DNA from: Ahniella affigens
GTDB taxonomy: Bacteria > Pseudomonadota > Gammaproteobacteria > Xanthomonadales > Ahniellaceae
Reading direction: 5' to 3'
NCBI RefSeq assembly: GCF_003015185.1
Contig: NZ_CP027860.1
Coordinates: forward strand, 3,100,001-3,164,000
DNA: 64,000 nucleotides
Part shown: positions 1-8,916 of the stretch, piece by piece
Position numbering within the stretch: position 1 is the first letter of the stretch
Layout: the number at the start of each line of letters is the position of its first letter
The notes under the pieces: generated by a model
The model's input: the letters and a program-made list of their open reading frames with translations, nothing else
What the model was told of the DNA's origin: nothing
Databases searched by the model: none
Position numbers and translations under genes: made by a program

Positions 1-768
1 AATGTCGACGCTGGCTATTTGCGTCGCCAGGACGATAGTTTTCTGATCGACAATCCCGAGCGGCATTTCGATCGGCCTGTTGGCTGGATCATTGCCGGCC
101 AGGTCGGTACGCGACGCGATCAGCTGGGCTTGACCGAGGTCTCGGTCGCGGCACCCAAAGGCGATCCACTCGATCGCATGGACGCGCTGACGTTCATCAA
201 CTTTGCCTGGCCGACCATCGAATCCGCATTCGGCAAGACCCCACCCAAGATCCTGATTGCCGGCGCCGGCGACCCGATGTGGCGCGGCGGCTTGTCGGCA
301 TCCAATAGCCTCTTCCTGCATAGCGAACGCCCATTGGTCAGCGAGAATGCCACCAGCACACTGTTGCACGAGCTGACTCATGTGGTTACGCGCATTCGTG
401 GCAAAGAACGATCCGATTGGATCGCCGAAGGCATCGCGGAGTTTTATTCGATCGAATTGAGCTACCGGGCGGGCGGCATGACCGAAACCCGCTATGCCGC
501 GGTTCACCAGGACCTTCGGCAATGGGGCAAACCCGTGACGAGTCTGCGCGGCGATCATTCCACGGGCCCGCAAACCGCCCGGGCCGTGCAACTGTTGAAA
601 GCGGTGGACACCGAAATCCGAACGCGCACCAAAGGCAAAAAAGACCTCGACGATGTCACGCGGATTCTGCGCGCTGGGCGCAAGGTCTCGACTGCCGACT
701 TTATCAAAGCCTGTGAGACAGTCGCGGGTGGTAAGCTGGACGCTTTGACCACCCCGTTGTTGCGTTGA
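1..768 (+). CDS. Gluzincin-type (peptidase MA-like) metallopeptidase, 5' truncated
   Basis: The reading frame is open to the left edge (first visible residues NVDAGYLRRQDD), so the true start lies outside the window; a TTG at 19 is only a default start. The zinc site HELTH sits near the middle of the visible protein (about base 367), followed about 15 residues later by WIAEGIAEF, whose glutamate would be the third ligand. This spacing is typical of peptidase MA-like / gluzincin domains. Substrate and location are unknown because the N-terminus is missing. The next gene is on the same strand after about 90 bases. Family assignment is fairly sure; function is not. Confidence 0.75.
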   Translation, partial: NVDAGYLRRQDDSFLIDNPERHFDRPVGWIIAGQVGTRRDQLGLTEVSVAAPKGDPLDRMDALTFINFAWPTIESAFGKTPPKILIAGAGDPMWRGGLSASNSLFLHSERPLVSENATSTLLHELTHVVTRIRGKERSDWIAEGIAEFYSIELSYRAGGMTETRYAAVHQDLRQWGKPVTSLRGDHSTGPQTARAVQLLKAVDTEIRTRTKGKKDLDDVTRILRAGRKVSTADFIKACETVAGGKLDALTTPLLR

Positions 769-861
769 CGCCGCGACAGCGTGCCCGGAGCCAATCCGGG
801 CGTGAGTGTTGCAAAGCGCTCGGGGCAAGCGTTTTTCGACTCCCATTCGGAGACTAAGGTG

Positions 862-2211
862 ATGGATCGCCTGAAACACCTCGACACCCGGCTTGGCATG
901 GTTGTACTGGCGCTGCTCCTGCAGCTGCCGTTGATCCTGAATCCGGGATACTTCTCGCACGACGAACTGCAATGGGCGTCGTGGTCGTATTTGCGTCCAT
1001 TTGGCGACATCGACTGGTTATCACCGTTTGATGTCGGGACATTCCAGTATCGACCGCTCACGTTCAACCTCTGGATGTTGTTGAACAACTGGTTCTTTGG
1101 TCATCCTTATCTGATGCACGGCGTGCAGGCGCTATTCGGCGCATTGACGATGCTCGTGCTGCGCGCCCTCCTGCCGCACTACGGCATCGATGGCACGCGG
1201 CGGTTCGTGGCGTGCCTGTTATGGCTGACGTTTCCGTTCGTCATCTATGTACATGGTTGGGTGGGCACCTTCGCCGATCAAATCTGGCTGAGCTCGGGTC
1301 TTCTGGTGCTGCTCGCGATCTTTCGCCGACCGGAATCAAGCATGGCCTGGCGTGCCGCGCTGCCTGGCGCCGCCGCCACCTTGGTTGGCTTACTCGCCAA
1401 AGAATCAGCGCTGGTGATTCCCGCGTTCCTGATCGTGCATGCCTACCTGTACCCAAGCCGACGACCGATGTTTCTGTGGGCAACCGTCGGCGCGGGCGTT
1501 GTGGCCGCGCTGTATCTCGTCCTTCGATTGCAGATCATCTTGGCTGGCGCCAATCAGTCTGACGATTACCGACCGACTTGGATCGAAGCGCCAACACGCC
1601 TGATCGAATACTGGTTGTTTCCGGCGACGCTGCAACGCTTGGAGCCATACGGCATTCTCGGCGACTTCTCAAGCCGTATCGCATGGTCGAGCATCAGTCT
1701 GGGCCTGCTGGTTCTGGGCCTCGCAATCCGGCGTTGGCGCCATCTGGTCTTGCTCGCCGTACTGCCTGCCATGGCGTTGGGGCCGACGTTGGCGTTGGGC
1801 TACCCGGCTGCTCAATACGCCTATGGGTTCTCGACCGTCATCATCATCGTGCTCATGCACGCATCGATCGGACTCAGCAAACGGTGGCTCGCGTTTGCGT
1901 TGCTCTGGATTGCGCTCGCGCTGACGCATAGTTTCAACATGCTGAACCTGTTTCAGGAAGTCGGGCACATGCAAGCCACGTTGCTGCCGCAGATCAACGC
2001 GCTCATTCAGGCCAGCCCCGATGCGCCGATCCGAATTCGCGCCGCACACATCGACGACGAGTGGCGCGTCCGCCGGACAACCTTCGATATCAAGGCATAC
2101 CATGGTGTCCTTTGGAACAATCGCGTGTCGTGGGTCAGCACCGCAGATCCGAATCAGGAAGCGAACTACGAGATGGCGCGCGATGGCAGCCTGACGCCCG
2201 TGCCGCGCTAA
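862..2211 (+). CDS. Polytopic membrane protein, glycosyltransferase-39-like or unknown
   Basis: 449 residues with about ten hydrophobic segments and a short polar C-terminal tail. The start at 862 (MDRLKHLDTRLG) is preferred over an in-frame GTG at 781 because GGAGACTAAGG lies just upstream and it puts the first membrane segment at the N-terminus. The first loop has FSHDELQWASW, an acidic pair after the first TM, which recalls GT-C fold mannosyltransferases (PMT/ArnT-like), but no diagnostic motif was recognised. It could modify lipid or protein with sugar at the inner membrane; this is inference only. No obvious functional partner is adjacent. Confidence 0.6.
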   Translation: MDRLKHLDTRLGMVVLALLLQLPLILNPGYFSHDELQWASWSYLRPFGDIDWLSPFDVGTFQYRPLTFNLWMLLNNWFFGHPYLMHGVQALFGALTMLVLRALLPHYGIDGTRRFVACLLWLTFPFVIYVHGWVGTFADQIWLSSGLLVLLAIFRRPESSMAWRAALPGAAATLVGLLAKESALVIPAFLIVHAYLYPSRRPMFLWATVGAGVVAALYLVLRLQIILAGANQSDDYRPTWIEAPTRLIEYWLFPATLQRLEPYGILGDFSSRIAWSSISLGLLVLGLAIRRWRHLVLLAVLPAMALGPTLALGYPAAQYAYGFSTVIIIVLMHASIGLSKRWLAFALLWIALALTHSFNMLNLFQEVGHMQATLLPQINALIQASPDAPIRIRAAHIDDEWRVRRTTFDIKAYHGVLWNNRVSWVSTADPNQEANYEMARDGSLTPVPR

Positions 2212-2237
2212 GGTGCCTTTGAACACGTTCATAGGTA

Positions 2238-2266
2238 ATTCTGGCGCGGGATGGCCCGCCCAGAAT
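2238..2266. repeat. Single palindromic intergenic repeat
   Basis: An imperfect palindrome with arms ATTCTGG and CCAGAAT around a GGATGGCCCGC core. The same arms and core recur in the hairpin arrays at 27728-27778 and 51132-51160, so this is a degenerate copy of that repeat family. It lies between the membrane protein stop and the allantoinase start. Confidence 0.6.
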
Positions 2267-2303
2267 CGAGTAAGCTGCTGCTTTCAGCGCTATCCCGGGA
2301 TTG

Positions 2304-3737
2304 ATGATGTCGACACCCTACCCTCGTGATTTGATCGGCTATGGCCGCAATCCGCCACACGCCGATTGGCCGGGACAAGCCCGGGTCGCCGTGCAGTTCG
2401 TGTTGAATTACGAGGAAGGGGGCGAGAACTGTGTGCTGCATGGTGACGCCGGCAGTGAGCAGTTCTTGAGCGAGATCGTCGGCGCCGCGAGCTTTCCGGA
2501 TCGCCATCTGAGCATGGAATCGATCTACGAATATGGTTCCCGCGTGGGTGGCTGGCGAATCTTGCGCGAATTTGAGCAACGCGGGCTGCCACTAACGGTG
2601 TTTGGCGTGGGCATGGCGATGCAACGCCATCCGGAGTTTATCCACGCGTGCCAGGAATCGGGCCACGAGATCGCGTCGCACGGGTGGCGCTGGATTCACT
2701 ATCAGAACTTGCCAATTGAATTGGAACGCGAGCATCTTCATCGCGCCGTCGCGATTCATACGGAAATCTGCGGTGCGCCGCCCCTGGGTTGGTATACGGG
2801 CCGAGACAGCCCGAACACTCGGCAGCTGGTCGTGGAGCATGGTGGCTTTGCGTATGACGCCGACTACTATGGCGACGATCTACCGTTCTGGACCGAAGTC
2901 GGTCTGAGCAATGGCCAGACCAGGCCGCATCTCATCGTGCCCTACACCCTCGACGCCAACGACATGCGGTTTGCAACGCCGCAAGGCTTCAATACATCGG
3001 AACACTTCTTCCAGTACCTGAAAGACAGCTTCGACGCCTTGTATGCCGAAGGCGAGGTCGCGCCGAAGATGATGTCGATCGGCATGCATTGTCGATTGCT
3101 CGGTCGCCCCGGACGCATTCGCGCCCTGCAGCGGTTTCTGGACTACATCGAGGGCTTCGAGCGCGTCTGGGTGTGCCGACGCCTGGACATCGCCGAGCAT
3201 TGGCGGCGCCGGCATCCGTATTTCTCGAAGGCAGCGCTGGATCGGCTGAACGCATTGCCAGAGGCGGCATTTGCCGACGCGCTCGCCGACATTTTCGAGC
3301 ACTCCCCCTGGGTGGCCGCAGGCACGCACCCACGGGCACCGTTTGCCGATGTCAACGCGCTACATCGCGCCATGTGCGCGGTCATGCGCGCCGCCGATTC
3401 AGCGGAGCAGCTCAAGCTGATCCAAGCGCATCCGGAACTTGCCGGCAAAGCAGCCATCCGCGGTGAGCTCACGGCCCACTCCCGGCAGGAGCAACAAGGC
3501 GCCGGACTCAACGCATGCAGCCCGGAAGAATTCGAGTTGATTCAATCCTTGAACGCGGCGTACGCGGCGCGCTTTGGGTTCCCATTCATCATTGCGGTGA
3601 AAGACCATACCCGCGCAACGATTATTGCCGCGATGAAGCGACGCCTCGATCACGATCGCGACCGCGAGTTCGACGAAGCACTGACCCAGATTGAGCGCAT
3701 CGCCTGGTATCGCCTGTACGCGAAACTGAGTGCGTAG
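2304..3737 (+). CDS. puuE: Fused allantoinase (PuuE type) and OHCU decarboxylase (UraD)
   Basis: 477 residues. The first roughly 300 form a polysaccharide-deacetylase-like barrel of the metal-independent PuuE allantoinase type (YPRDLIGYGRNPP, then SMESIYEYGSRVGGWR and SHGWRWIHYQ). The last roughly 165 (from about LNALPEAAFADALADIF) match 2-oxo-4-hydroxy-4-carboxy-5-ureidoimidazoline decarboxylase, with HPRAPFADV, HPELAGKAA, EEFELIQSLN and FPFIIAVK. The fused enzyme would perform two consecutive steps of ureide breakdown: OHCU to S-allantoin, then allantoin to allantoate. ATG 2304 or 2307 are both plausible starts. No uricase, HIU hydrolase or allantoicase gene is nearby. Recognition of both domains is strong. 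Confidence 0.9.
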   Translation: MMSTPYPRDLIGYGRNPPHADWPGQARVAVQFVLNYEEGGENCVLHGDAGSEQFLSEIVGAASFPDRHLSMESIYEYGSRVGGWRILREFEQRGLPLTVFGVGMAMQRHPEFIHACQESGHEIASHGWRWIHYQNLPIELEREHLHRAVAIHTEICGAPPLGWYTGRDSPNTRQLVVEHGGFAYDADYYGDDLPFWTEVGLSNGQTRPHLIVPYTLDANDMRFATPQGFNTSEHFFQYLKDSFDALYAEGEVAPKMMSIGMHCRLLGRPGRIRALQRFLDYIEGFERVWVCRRLDIAEHWRRRHPYFSKAALDRLNALPEAAFADALADIFEHSPWVAAGTHPRAPFADVNALHRAMCAVMRAADSAEQLKLIQAHPELAGKAAIRGELTAHSRQEQQGAGLNACSPEEFELIQSLNAAYAARFGFPFIIAVKDHTRATIIAAMKRRLDHDRDREFDEALTQIERIAWYRLYAKLSA

Positions 3738-3908
3738 TGGATTGGGAGTGGGGCCAGCCGCGGCCTCGGCGATGGCATCCTGAGCCCTTGGTGACCGGAG
3801 GGACTTCGATACGGTGCTGGTGCCGGCCCGCGGCGGCAATGGCAAGGACCGCCGCAGCTGGACTTTTGGTCAGCAATCGACGGGTCAGTTTATCGCGAGC
3901 TTGAAACT

Positions 3909-3987
3909 CACCCCGGATCAAGTCCGGGGTGACGAATCACCAGGGTGTCTGCCGCGGCAAGGGGTGACGAATCGCCAGGGTGCCTGT
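3909..3987. repeat. REP-like palindrome and tandem partial repeat in gene-free stretch 3738-4160
   Basis: The 423-base gap has no convincing gene. It contains a perfect palindrome at 3909-3931 (CACCCCGGA / TCCGGGGTG arms). A sequence beginning GGGGTGACGAATC at 3926 is repeated 35 bases later at 3961 with few mismatches. A degenerate third copy of the palindrome sits at about 4055-4079. An ORF that reads through here on the plus strand continues antisense into crcB and looks spurious. Confidence 0.6.
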
Positions 3988-4160
3988 CTCTGCCAACCGC
4001 TGCTTCAGATCGTCGGAAGGAATGGTTTCCCGAAGATTCTCAATCCCCCTCTCGTCACTCCGAACGTGATCCGGGGTGAGTTTGTGGTCCCCACGATCAA
4101 ACAACCTTGCCGGACCAATGACGATTTTCCCGCTTTGACCGTTTTCACAGTCAGAGCAGA

Positions 4161-4544
4161 TCAGTGGCTATTCGTCGCAAGCCGATGCGCGAGCGCGAGC
4201 GCCAACACACCTAACGTGCACGACGCCACGACGTTGAGCAGTGCGAGGCCGATTGCCCCTTGCCGAATCAAATGCCAGGTTTCCAGACCGAACGCCGAGA
4301 ACGTAGTAAAGCCGCCCATTACGCCGACCATCAGCAACAGGCGCCAGACTTCGCGCTGTTCCGGCGCACGCTGCAGCCAGGCATAGACGAACCCCGCAGC
4401 CGCGCAACCAAGCACGTTGACGGTAAAGGTCGCCCAGGGAAACCGCCCCGCCGACGCCTGCATCGGCAGGAGCAGGCTGACCGCATACCGCAAGCTCGCG
4501 CCCGTTGCACCACCGAGTGCGACGAGCAGCCAGTGGCTCAGCAT
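4161..4544 (-). CDS. crcB: Fluoride channel CrcB/Fluc
   Basis: 127 residues, the usual Fluc length, with four hydrophobic helices. The signatures GATGASLRY near the N-terminus, TFTVNVLGC in helix 2 and GGFTTFSAFGLE in helix 3 are diagnostic. The protein forms a dimeric fluoride exporter in the inner membrane. Its start codon overlaps the stop of the upstream DUF3108 gene by one base (TGATG), implying coupled translation. No fluoride riboswitch was identified, and none would be expected directly before this gene because it follows in an operon. Confidence 0.95.
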   Translation of the reverse strand: MLSHWLLVALGGATGASLRYAVSLLLPMQASAGRFPWATFTVNVLGCAAAGFVYAWLQRAPEQREVWRLLLMVGVMGGFTTFSAFGLETWHLIRQGAIGLALLNVVASCTLGVLALALAHRLATNSH

Positions 4545-5257
4545 CAGGAGCCCGTCTTTCTGAGGCGAAGCTCGAGATTTTCGCCATCAGGTTCGACTTG
4601 CAGAATGCGCACGGGCATCCAGCCAATTGATTCGGCAAACCAAGTTGTGGTGGTCCGCCCGGGTTGCTCGCGAATGCGGTCAACCCGGCGGGCATCAAAC
4701 TTGCCGGCGGGCGTTTCGACCGACTCCACTGCACCAAAGCGATACTTCTGCGACCCGACTTCGCGTTTGTCGGCAACCGGATAGTCCCGGTCTCCCGTGG
4801 CCGTCGGCACATCCTGCATCAGCGCTAGTACGATGATGTTGCGGTCGAGCACGCCGCCAGCTGGCAGATCAAAATCGTATTGCTTGTCGCCATCATCCAA
4901 GTGCACTCGCGTACCTTGCACATCGACGGTGCGTTGCTTCTTCTTGAACAACATGGACTGATTGAAGCGATAGTGCTGCGCCGCCAGTCCGGAATCAGAT
5001 TCGACAAACTGCGACGACTCCTGAATGGACACATTGGCCATACCCGCCAAACCTTCGGTGCCTTCATTGACGCTGTCGAATTGCCACTGACTACCGCTGG
5101 TCTGCTTCAAGGTCAGCACGGCGACGCCCAGTTTCTTGCCATCGCGATACATATCGAATTCAGCCTGGAACGGCTTCAGCGCAGCTGCGGCGGGCGCAAC
5201 CAAGCCGGCTGCCAAAAGCAGCGAAACCACATTGCGAGACATCGCGCTTAACGTCAT
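4544..5257 (-). CDS. DUF3108 family exported protein
   Basis: 237 residues with a signal peptide (MTLSAMSRNVVSLLLAAG... ending near AAALKPFQ). The body matches DUF3108: a beta-rich domain beginning FQAEFDMYRDGKKLG and a late segment with WFAESIGWMPVRI. The ATG at 5257 is chosen because AGGAA lies eight bases upstream and it starts the signal peptide; a longer frame to 5329 would put 24 polar residues before it. Function is unknown, probably periplasmic. It is the first gene of a pair with crcB. Confidence 0.8.
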   Translation of the reverse strand: MTLSAMSRNVVSLLLAAGLVAPAAAALKPFQAEFDMYRDGKKLGVAVLTLKQTSGSQWQFDSVNEGTEGLAGMANVSIQESSQFVESDSGLAAQHYRFNQSMLFKKKQRTVDVQGTRVHLDDGDKQYDFDLPAGGVLDRNIIVLALMQDVPTATGDRDYPVADKREVGSQKYRFGAVESVETPAGKFDARRVDRIREQPGRTTTTWFAESIGWMPVRILQVEPDGENLELRLRKTGS

Positions 5258-5350
5258 GGCTGATTCCTGTGACTCTTTGTTGACGACTAGCGTAGCGAAT
5301 CCAGTCCCGAGAATCTGAACCGTGGGCATCCGCCGGACGAACGCCTCCCG

Positions 5351-5899
5351 TCACAACCCACGCCACAGCAGCCAATCTTCAAACGCTTTGCTGCCGATTC
5401 GAAAGCTGACGTGATCCAGCGCACGAAAACCATGACGTCCGTAGAACCTGACGGCGCGTTCGGATTCCTTCCACGTGGTCAAAAACACACCTCGGGCAAA
5501 CCAGCGCCGACCTTGGTCGAGCACGCCCTGCATCAGCACATCGGCCGAGCCACCGCCAATCGATTCTGGCGCAAGATAAAAACGACGCAACTCAACCGCA
5601 TGCGTCGCGTGCAGCGGTGCCGGTGCGGCCGCCTGCACGAGCCAGGCATAACCCGTCGGCGTAACCCCGTCGAAGCTCCGGATGAGGCAATGGGTGGGGT
5701 CAGCGAGCGCCTCGGCGATCAAGGCATCGTTGTAGTGATCGATCAGGTGCGCCTCGGTGTCGGCGGCACTGGCAACGTGGCCATAGGCCGCCACATAGCA
5801 GCGCCGCATGAACGCGGCGAGTTCGCTGGCGGCATCCGGTCCGGGGGTCTGAAGCGTGATCGTGGGCAAGGGCGCAATCCATGTCCGAAACCCAGGCAT
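5351..5899 (-). CDS. GNAT family N-acetyltransferase
   Basis: 182 residues from ATG 5899 (MPGFRTWIAPLPT). A GNAT fold is supported by AVELRRFYLAPESIGGGSADVL, whose LRRFYL strand and IGGGSA stretch correspond to beta-4 and the acetyl-CoA pyrophosphate loop, and by ESERAVRFYGRHGFRALDHVSFRIG at the end, the usual motif B (F-Y-x-x-x-G-F). Substrate unknown. A longer frame to 6037 would overlap the divergent DUF4166 gene and is not favoured. Its start lies only 14 bases from that gene's start. Confidence 0.8.
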   Translation of the reverse strand: MPGFRTWIAPLPTITLQTPGPDAASELAAFMRRCYVAAYGHVASAADTEAHLIDHYNDALIAEALADPTHCLIRSFDGVTPTGYAWLVQAAAPAPLHATHAVELRRFYLAPESIGGGSADVLMQGVLDQGRRWFARGVFLTTWKESERAVRFYGRHGFRALDHVSFRIGSKAFEDWLLWRGL

Positions 5900-5913
5900 G
5901 GTAACGTTTCGGC

Positions 5914-6486
5914 ATGTCCGCCGACATCCCCACTCTGGCAACGCCCCGATTGTTCCAAAGCCTGCTTGGTGCAGGCTTTGCGCAGCTGCCAGCAGCCAAT
6001 CAGGCCATGCATCAAATTGCCGGCCGGAGCGAGGCACACGGTCACGCGCGGATCGAGCGTGGGCGAAACCTCCTGGCCCGGCTCGTCGGTGCGATGGCCC
6101 GCATGCCCACCGCCGCCGACCGCGCGCCGCTATGCGTGCGCTTTGACACCGTCAATCCCTACACCGAACAATGGACGCGGCGCTTTGGCACGCAGGCGTT
6201 CAGCTCGCGCCTCGCCATGGAACACGGCGCGCTCGTTGAGCGCTTGTTTCCCCTGACACTGCGCTTCCGGTTGCAGGTGGCTGACGGTGTTCTGCATTGG
6301 CAATTGCTCGACGCCAGGGTCCTCGGCCTGATTCCGATGCCCCGTTGGTTTGCCCCGAGCGTGGAAGCGAGAGAGTGGTCGGACGCGGGCCGGTATCACT
6401 TTCTGGCCGGGGTCAGCTTGCCGGGCGTCGGCTTGATTGTCCGCTATCAAGGCAGCCTGGACGCACCCAAGCCCTGCCCTTTTTGA
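5914..6486 (+). CDS. DUF4166 domain protein
   Basis: 190 residues, soluble, no signal peptide. It resembles DUF4166 proteins: FQSLLGAGFAQLP at the start, then W-T-R-R-F-G, a central VADGVLHWQLLDARVLGLIPMP segment and PGVGLIVRYQG near the end. DUF4166 is often found alone or fused to saccharopine-dehydrogenase-like proteins; its function is unknown. It is divergent from the GNAT gene with 14 bases between the two starts. Confidence 0.7.
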   Translation: MSADIPTLATPRLFQSLLGAGFAQLPAANQAMHQIAGRSEAHGHARIERGRNLLARLVGAMARMPTAADRAPLCVRFDTVNPYTEQWTRRFGTQAFSSRLAMEHGALVERLFPLTLRFRLQVADGVLHWQLLDARVLGLIPMPRWFAPSVEAREWSDAGRYHFLAGVSLPGVGLIVRYQGSLDAPKPCPF

Positions 6487-6535
6487 AGACGCGCCTTTGA
6501 CGATGCACACCTTTTTTGTCGGGTCATCGTCCTGA

Positions 6536-7078
6536 ATGAGCATGGATATGCCCGTTCATCAACCCAAGCTGGAGCACGAGCTCCGAACCCTGATCCCACG
6601 CCACGCGAGTCGTTGGCGGCAGGCCTGTTGGCGCATCACCGGCGACCAGTCCCTGGCCGAGGATGCCGTCCAGGACGCCCTGCTCAACGCGTGGCGCGCG
6701 CAAGCGCAGTTTCGCGGTGAAGCCGAGCTCAGTACCTGGATCCAACGCATCGCAATCCGCACCGCGATCGACTTGATGCGCAAGCGCGGCCCCATGGCCG
6801 ACCTGGGGCCCGACGACGACGCATTCGGCGAAACGGCGCACCGGCCTGAACGCGCCTGGCAGCAGCGGGCGTTCAGCGCCGAACTGGGTCGGTCGATGTC
6901 TCGGTTGACTGATATCGAACGCGTAGCGTTTGTGCTGAAGCACCAGGAGCAATGGCGGCTCGAAGAGATCGCCGAACACCTGGGCCGAACGCTCGACAGC
7001 ATCAAACAAGCGTTGCTGCGCGCGCTGAAAAAACTGCGCAGCGACTTGCAGCACTGGCAGGAGACCGATCATGACTGA
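6536..7078 (+). CDS. ECF RNA polymerase sigma factor
   Basis: 180 residues with the two ECF helical domains. Region 2 is visible as GDQSLAEDAVQDALLNAWR followed by STWIQRIAIRTAIDLMRKR; region 4 as LTDIERVAFVLKHQEQWRLEEIAEHLGRTLDSIKQALLRALKKLR, a helix-turn-helix for the -35 element. The stop overlaps the next gene by eight bases (ATGACTGA), the usual arrangement for a sigma / anti-sigma pair. ATG 6536 is taken; 6542 and 6548 are alternatives. It probably activates its own locus, but I could not identify the promoter. Confidence 0.92.
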   Translation: MSMDMPVHQPKLEHELRTLIPRHASRWRQACWRITGDQSLAEDAVQDALLNAWRAQAQFRGEAELSTWIQRIAIRTAIDLMRKRGPMADLGPDDDAFGETAHRPERAWQQRAFSAELGRSMSRLTDIERVAFVLKHQEQWRLEEIAEHLGRTLDSIKQALLRALKKLRSDLQHWQETDHD

Positions 7079-7817
7079 CGCCACGAACCAAACGAACCCG
7101 CCCATCAGCGACGACGAACTCTTGTTCTTCTACTGGCGCGATGGCTTGAGCGATACCCGGCAGCGCGAAATCGCCAGATTGCTTCAGCAAGACCCGATCC
7201 TGCAGCAGCGCCTGGCATCGCTGTCCGCTGATCTGAGTGTGTTGGCGGCGCCCCTCGATTCCGATCCGGATGATCTGTTCAGCGCCCGCTTGGTGCGGCA
7301 ATTGGACCAGCACGTCGCGGCGCTGACGCCGCCGGTGCCGTCGACTGGCCGGGCCCGACTCCGTCGGTTGGGACCTTGGGCGGTCGCTGCGGCCGTGGTC
7401 ATGTCGTTCCTGATCTGGCAAGCGCCGAAGGAATCCGATTCGGTGCCAGTTGGACCACCTGGAACCGTTGTCGCCGCGGCCAACGAACCCGGTGGCGCGC
7501 TGAACCGCCGTGTGGCCGTCGGCCTTGAGCAGGCGAGCCTGCAGCTCGCCGATTTCGATGCGCTCGATGAGGCCGCGAGGCAGCAGTTGCTCGCTGACTG
7601 GCGCAATCAGAATGAGCTGTTCGCTGCTGCCGCGGAGCGCACGGGCGATGCGCAACTCGCTCGTACGCTCCGCGCGTTCAGCCCGCTGCTCGATGCGCTC
7701 GACGAAGGCAGCGCCGCCAGTCGCGATGCCGCGCTGAGCCAGCTCGAATTCGAGTACACGATCATGCACACCAAACTGCTGCGGGAGCCGTCCAATGGAT
7801 CGACGAATGAGATCTGA
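7071..7817 (+). CDS. Putative membrane anti-sigma factor
   Basis: 248 residues. An acidic N-terminus (SDDELLFFYWRDGLSD) resembles the short sigma-binding segment of zinc-less anti-sigma factors. One TM helix lies at about residues 101-117 (GPWAVAAAVVMSFLIW), followed by a helical extracytoplasmic domain of about 130 residues rich in A, L, E and Q. It begins inside the sigma gene (eight-base overlap). The role as sigma regulator is inferred from position and topology; no HxxxCxxC zinc motif was seen. The extracytoplasmic part may sense an envelope signal. Confidence 0.65.
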   Translation: MTDATNQTNPPISDDELLFFYWRDGLSDTRQREIARLLQQDPILQQRLASLSADLSVLAAPLDSDPDDLFSARLVRQLDQHVAALTPPVPSTGRARLRRLGPWAVAAAVVMSFLIWQAPKESDSVPVGPPGTVVAAANEPGGALNRRVAVGLEQASLQLADFDALDEAARQQLLADWRNQNELFAAAAERTGDAQLARTLRAFSPLLDALDEGSAASRDAALSQLEFEYTIMHTKLLREPSNGSTNEI

Positions 7818-7935
7818 CCCATCGGCGCGGTTTCACCTCCCAACAGTTGGACATCACCGTGCTGATCACAACGGCTGGCATTCGCCAAAGACAAGACTGA
7901 CCACCCACGTTTTCATCGGAATCAAGGAGACATTC

Positions 7936-8916
7936 ATGAACGGACGCAAGTATTCCCGCTGGCCACTGGCGCTGGCCTTTTGCCTCGCAGTCATTAGCAC
8001 TTCAGCATCGGCATTCACAGGCATCGATGCCGCCGCAGGCGCTGCATCCGGCGCAGGTGCCGGCGGGGGCCAACGGAAAGAAGCCAACCTGAGCGAATCT
8101 GATCAATTGGCCATTGCCGCGCTGCGCTCGCTGATGTCGCTGCCACCTGAGCAAGCGCTGCCGCGCATTCGCAAAGTGCTTGAAGGCCAGCGCAGTGACG
8201 ACGTCAAGGCGCGCGCCGTGTTTGTGCTGAGTCAGATTGAATCGCCCGAAGCCAGCCAATTGCTGGCAGACCTTGCAGCCAAGGGACAGGGCCGAACGCA
8301 GATCGAGGCGATTCGTTCGCTCGGCATTCGCGGTGACGCCGCGGCGATGCAAGCGGTCCATGCGCTGGTCAATGACACGCGCCCGGAAGTGCGCAGTGCA
8401 ACGCGCGAAGCCATGATTATCGCGAATGACCGCGCCGGGCTGTTGCAAATTGCCAAGTCAGCAACCGATGAAGACGATGTCCGTTCGGCGATCGAAGCAC
8501 TGGGCGCGATCGGTGGCACCAAGGAACTGCGCGAGCTCGCCGATTCCGGGGTGGCATCAGCCCCACTGATGACCGCCCTGGCCATCAGCGGTGATAAAGA
8601 AAGCCTGCTCCGCCTGATCAAATCGGAAACCAATGCGGACACCAGAGTCGAGGGCTTGCGCGCGCTTGGCTTGCTATCCGAGAAATTGAGCTCGACCGAA
8701 TGGCAGGACCTTTACGCATCGATGCCCGACGCCAAGCAAAAGCGCGCGGTCTTGAACGGACTGGTGATCGCGAGTGACGACCAGACCTTGCTCGCGCTAT
8801 ATCGAAAGGAGCAAGACAGCAAGATGAAGCGTGAGATTCTGCGGACCTTGTCCATCGTCGGCGGTGATGCGGCCCTGGATGCCATTGACGCCGCCATCGA
8901 GGGTCAGCAGCCATGA
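7936..8916 (+). CDS. Exported HEAT-repeat protein, first of two
   Basis: 326 residues from ATG 7936, chosen because AAGGAGA precedes it and it opens with a clean signal peptide (SRWPLALAFCLAVISTSASA). A Gly/Ala linker is followed by about eight alpha-helical repeats of roughly 31 residues, such as VKARAVFVLSQIESPEAS and TQIEAIRSLGIRGDAAAM, typical of HEAT / PBS-lyase repeats. It is probably a periplasmic scaffold binding a partner protein. Its stop overlaps the start of a second HEAT gene (ATGA). It follows the sigma / anti-sigma pair after 118 bases. Confidence 0.85.
   Translation: MNGRKYSRWPLALAFCLAVISTSASAFTGIDAAAGAASGAGAGGGQRKEANLSESDQLAIAALRSLMSLPPEQALPRIRKVLEGQRSDDVKARAVFVLSQIESPEASQLLADLAAKGQGRTQIEAIRSLGIRGDAAAMQAVHALVNDTRPEVRSATREAMIIANDRAGLLQIAKSATDEDDVRSAIEALGAIGGTKELRELADSGVASAPLMTALAISGDKESLLRLIKSETNADTRVEGLRALGLLSEKLSSTEWQDLYASMPDAKQKRAVLNGLVIASDDQTLLALYRKEQDSKMKREILRTLSIVGGDAALDAIDAAIEGQQP

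Noticed and set aside
3814-4386. Plus-strand frame across the repeat region into crcB
   Set aside because: It runs through repeats and antisense to a clear fluoride channel gene.
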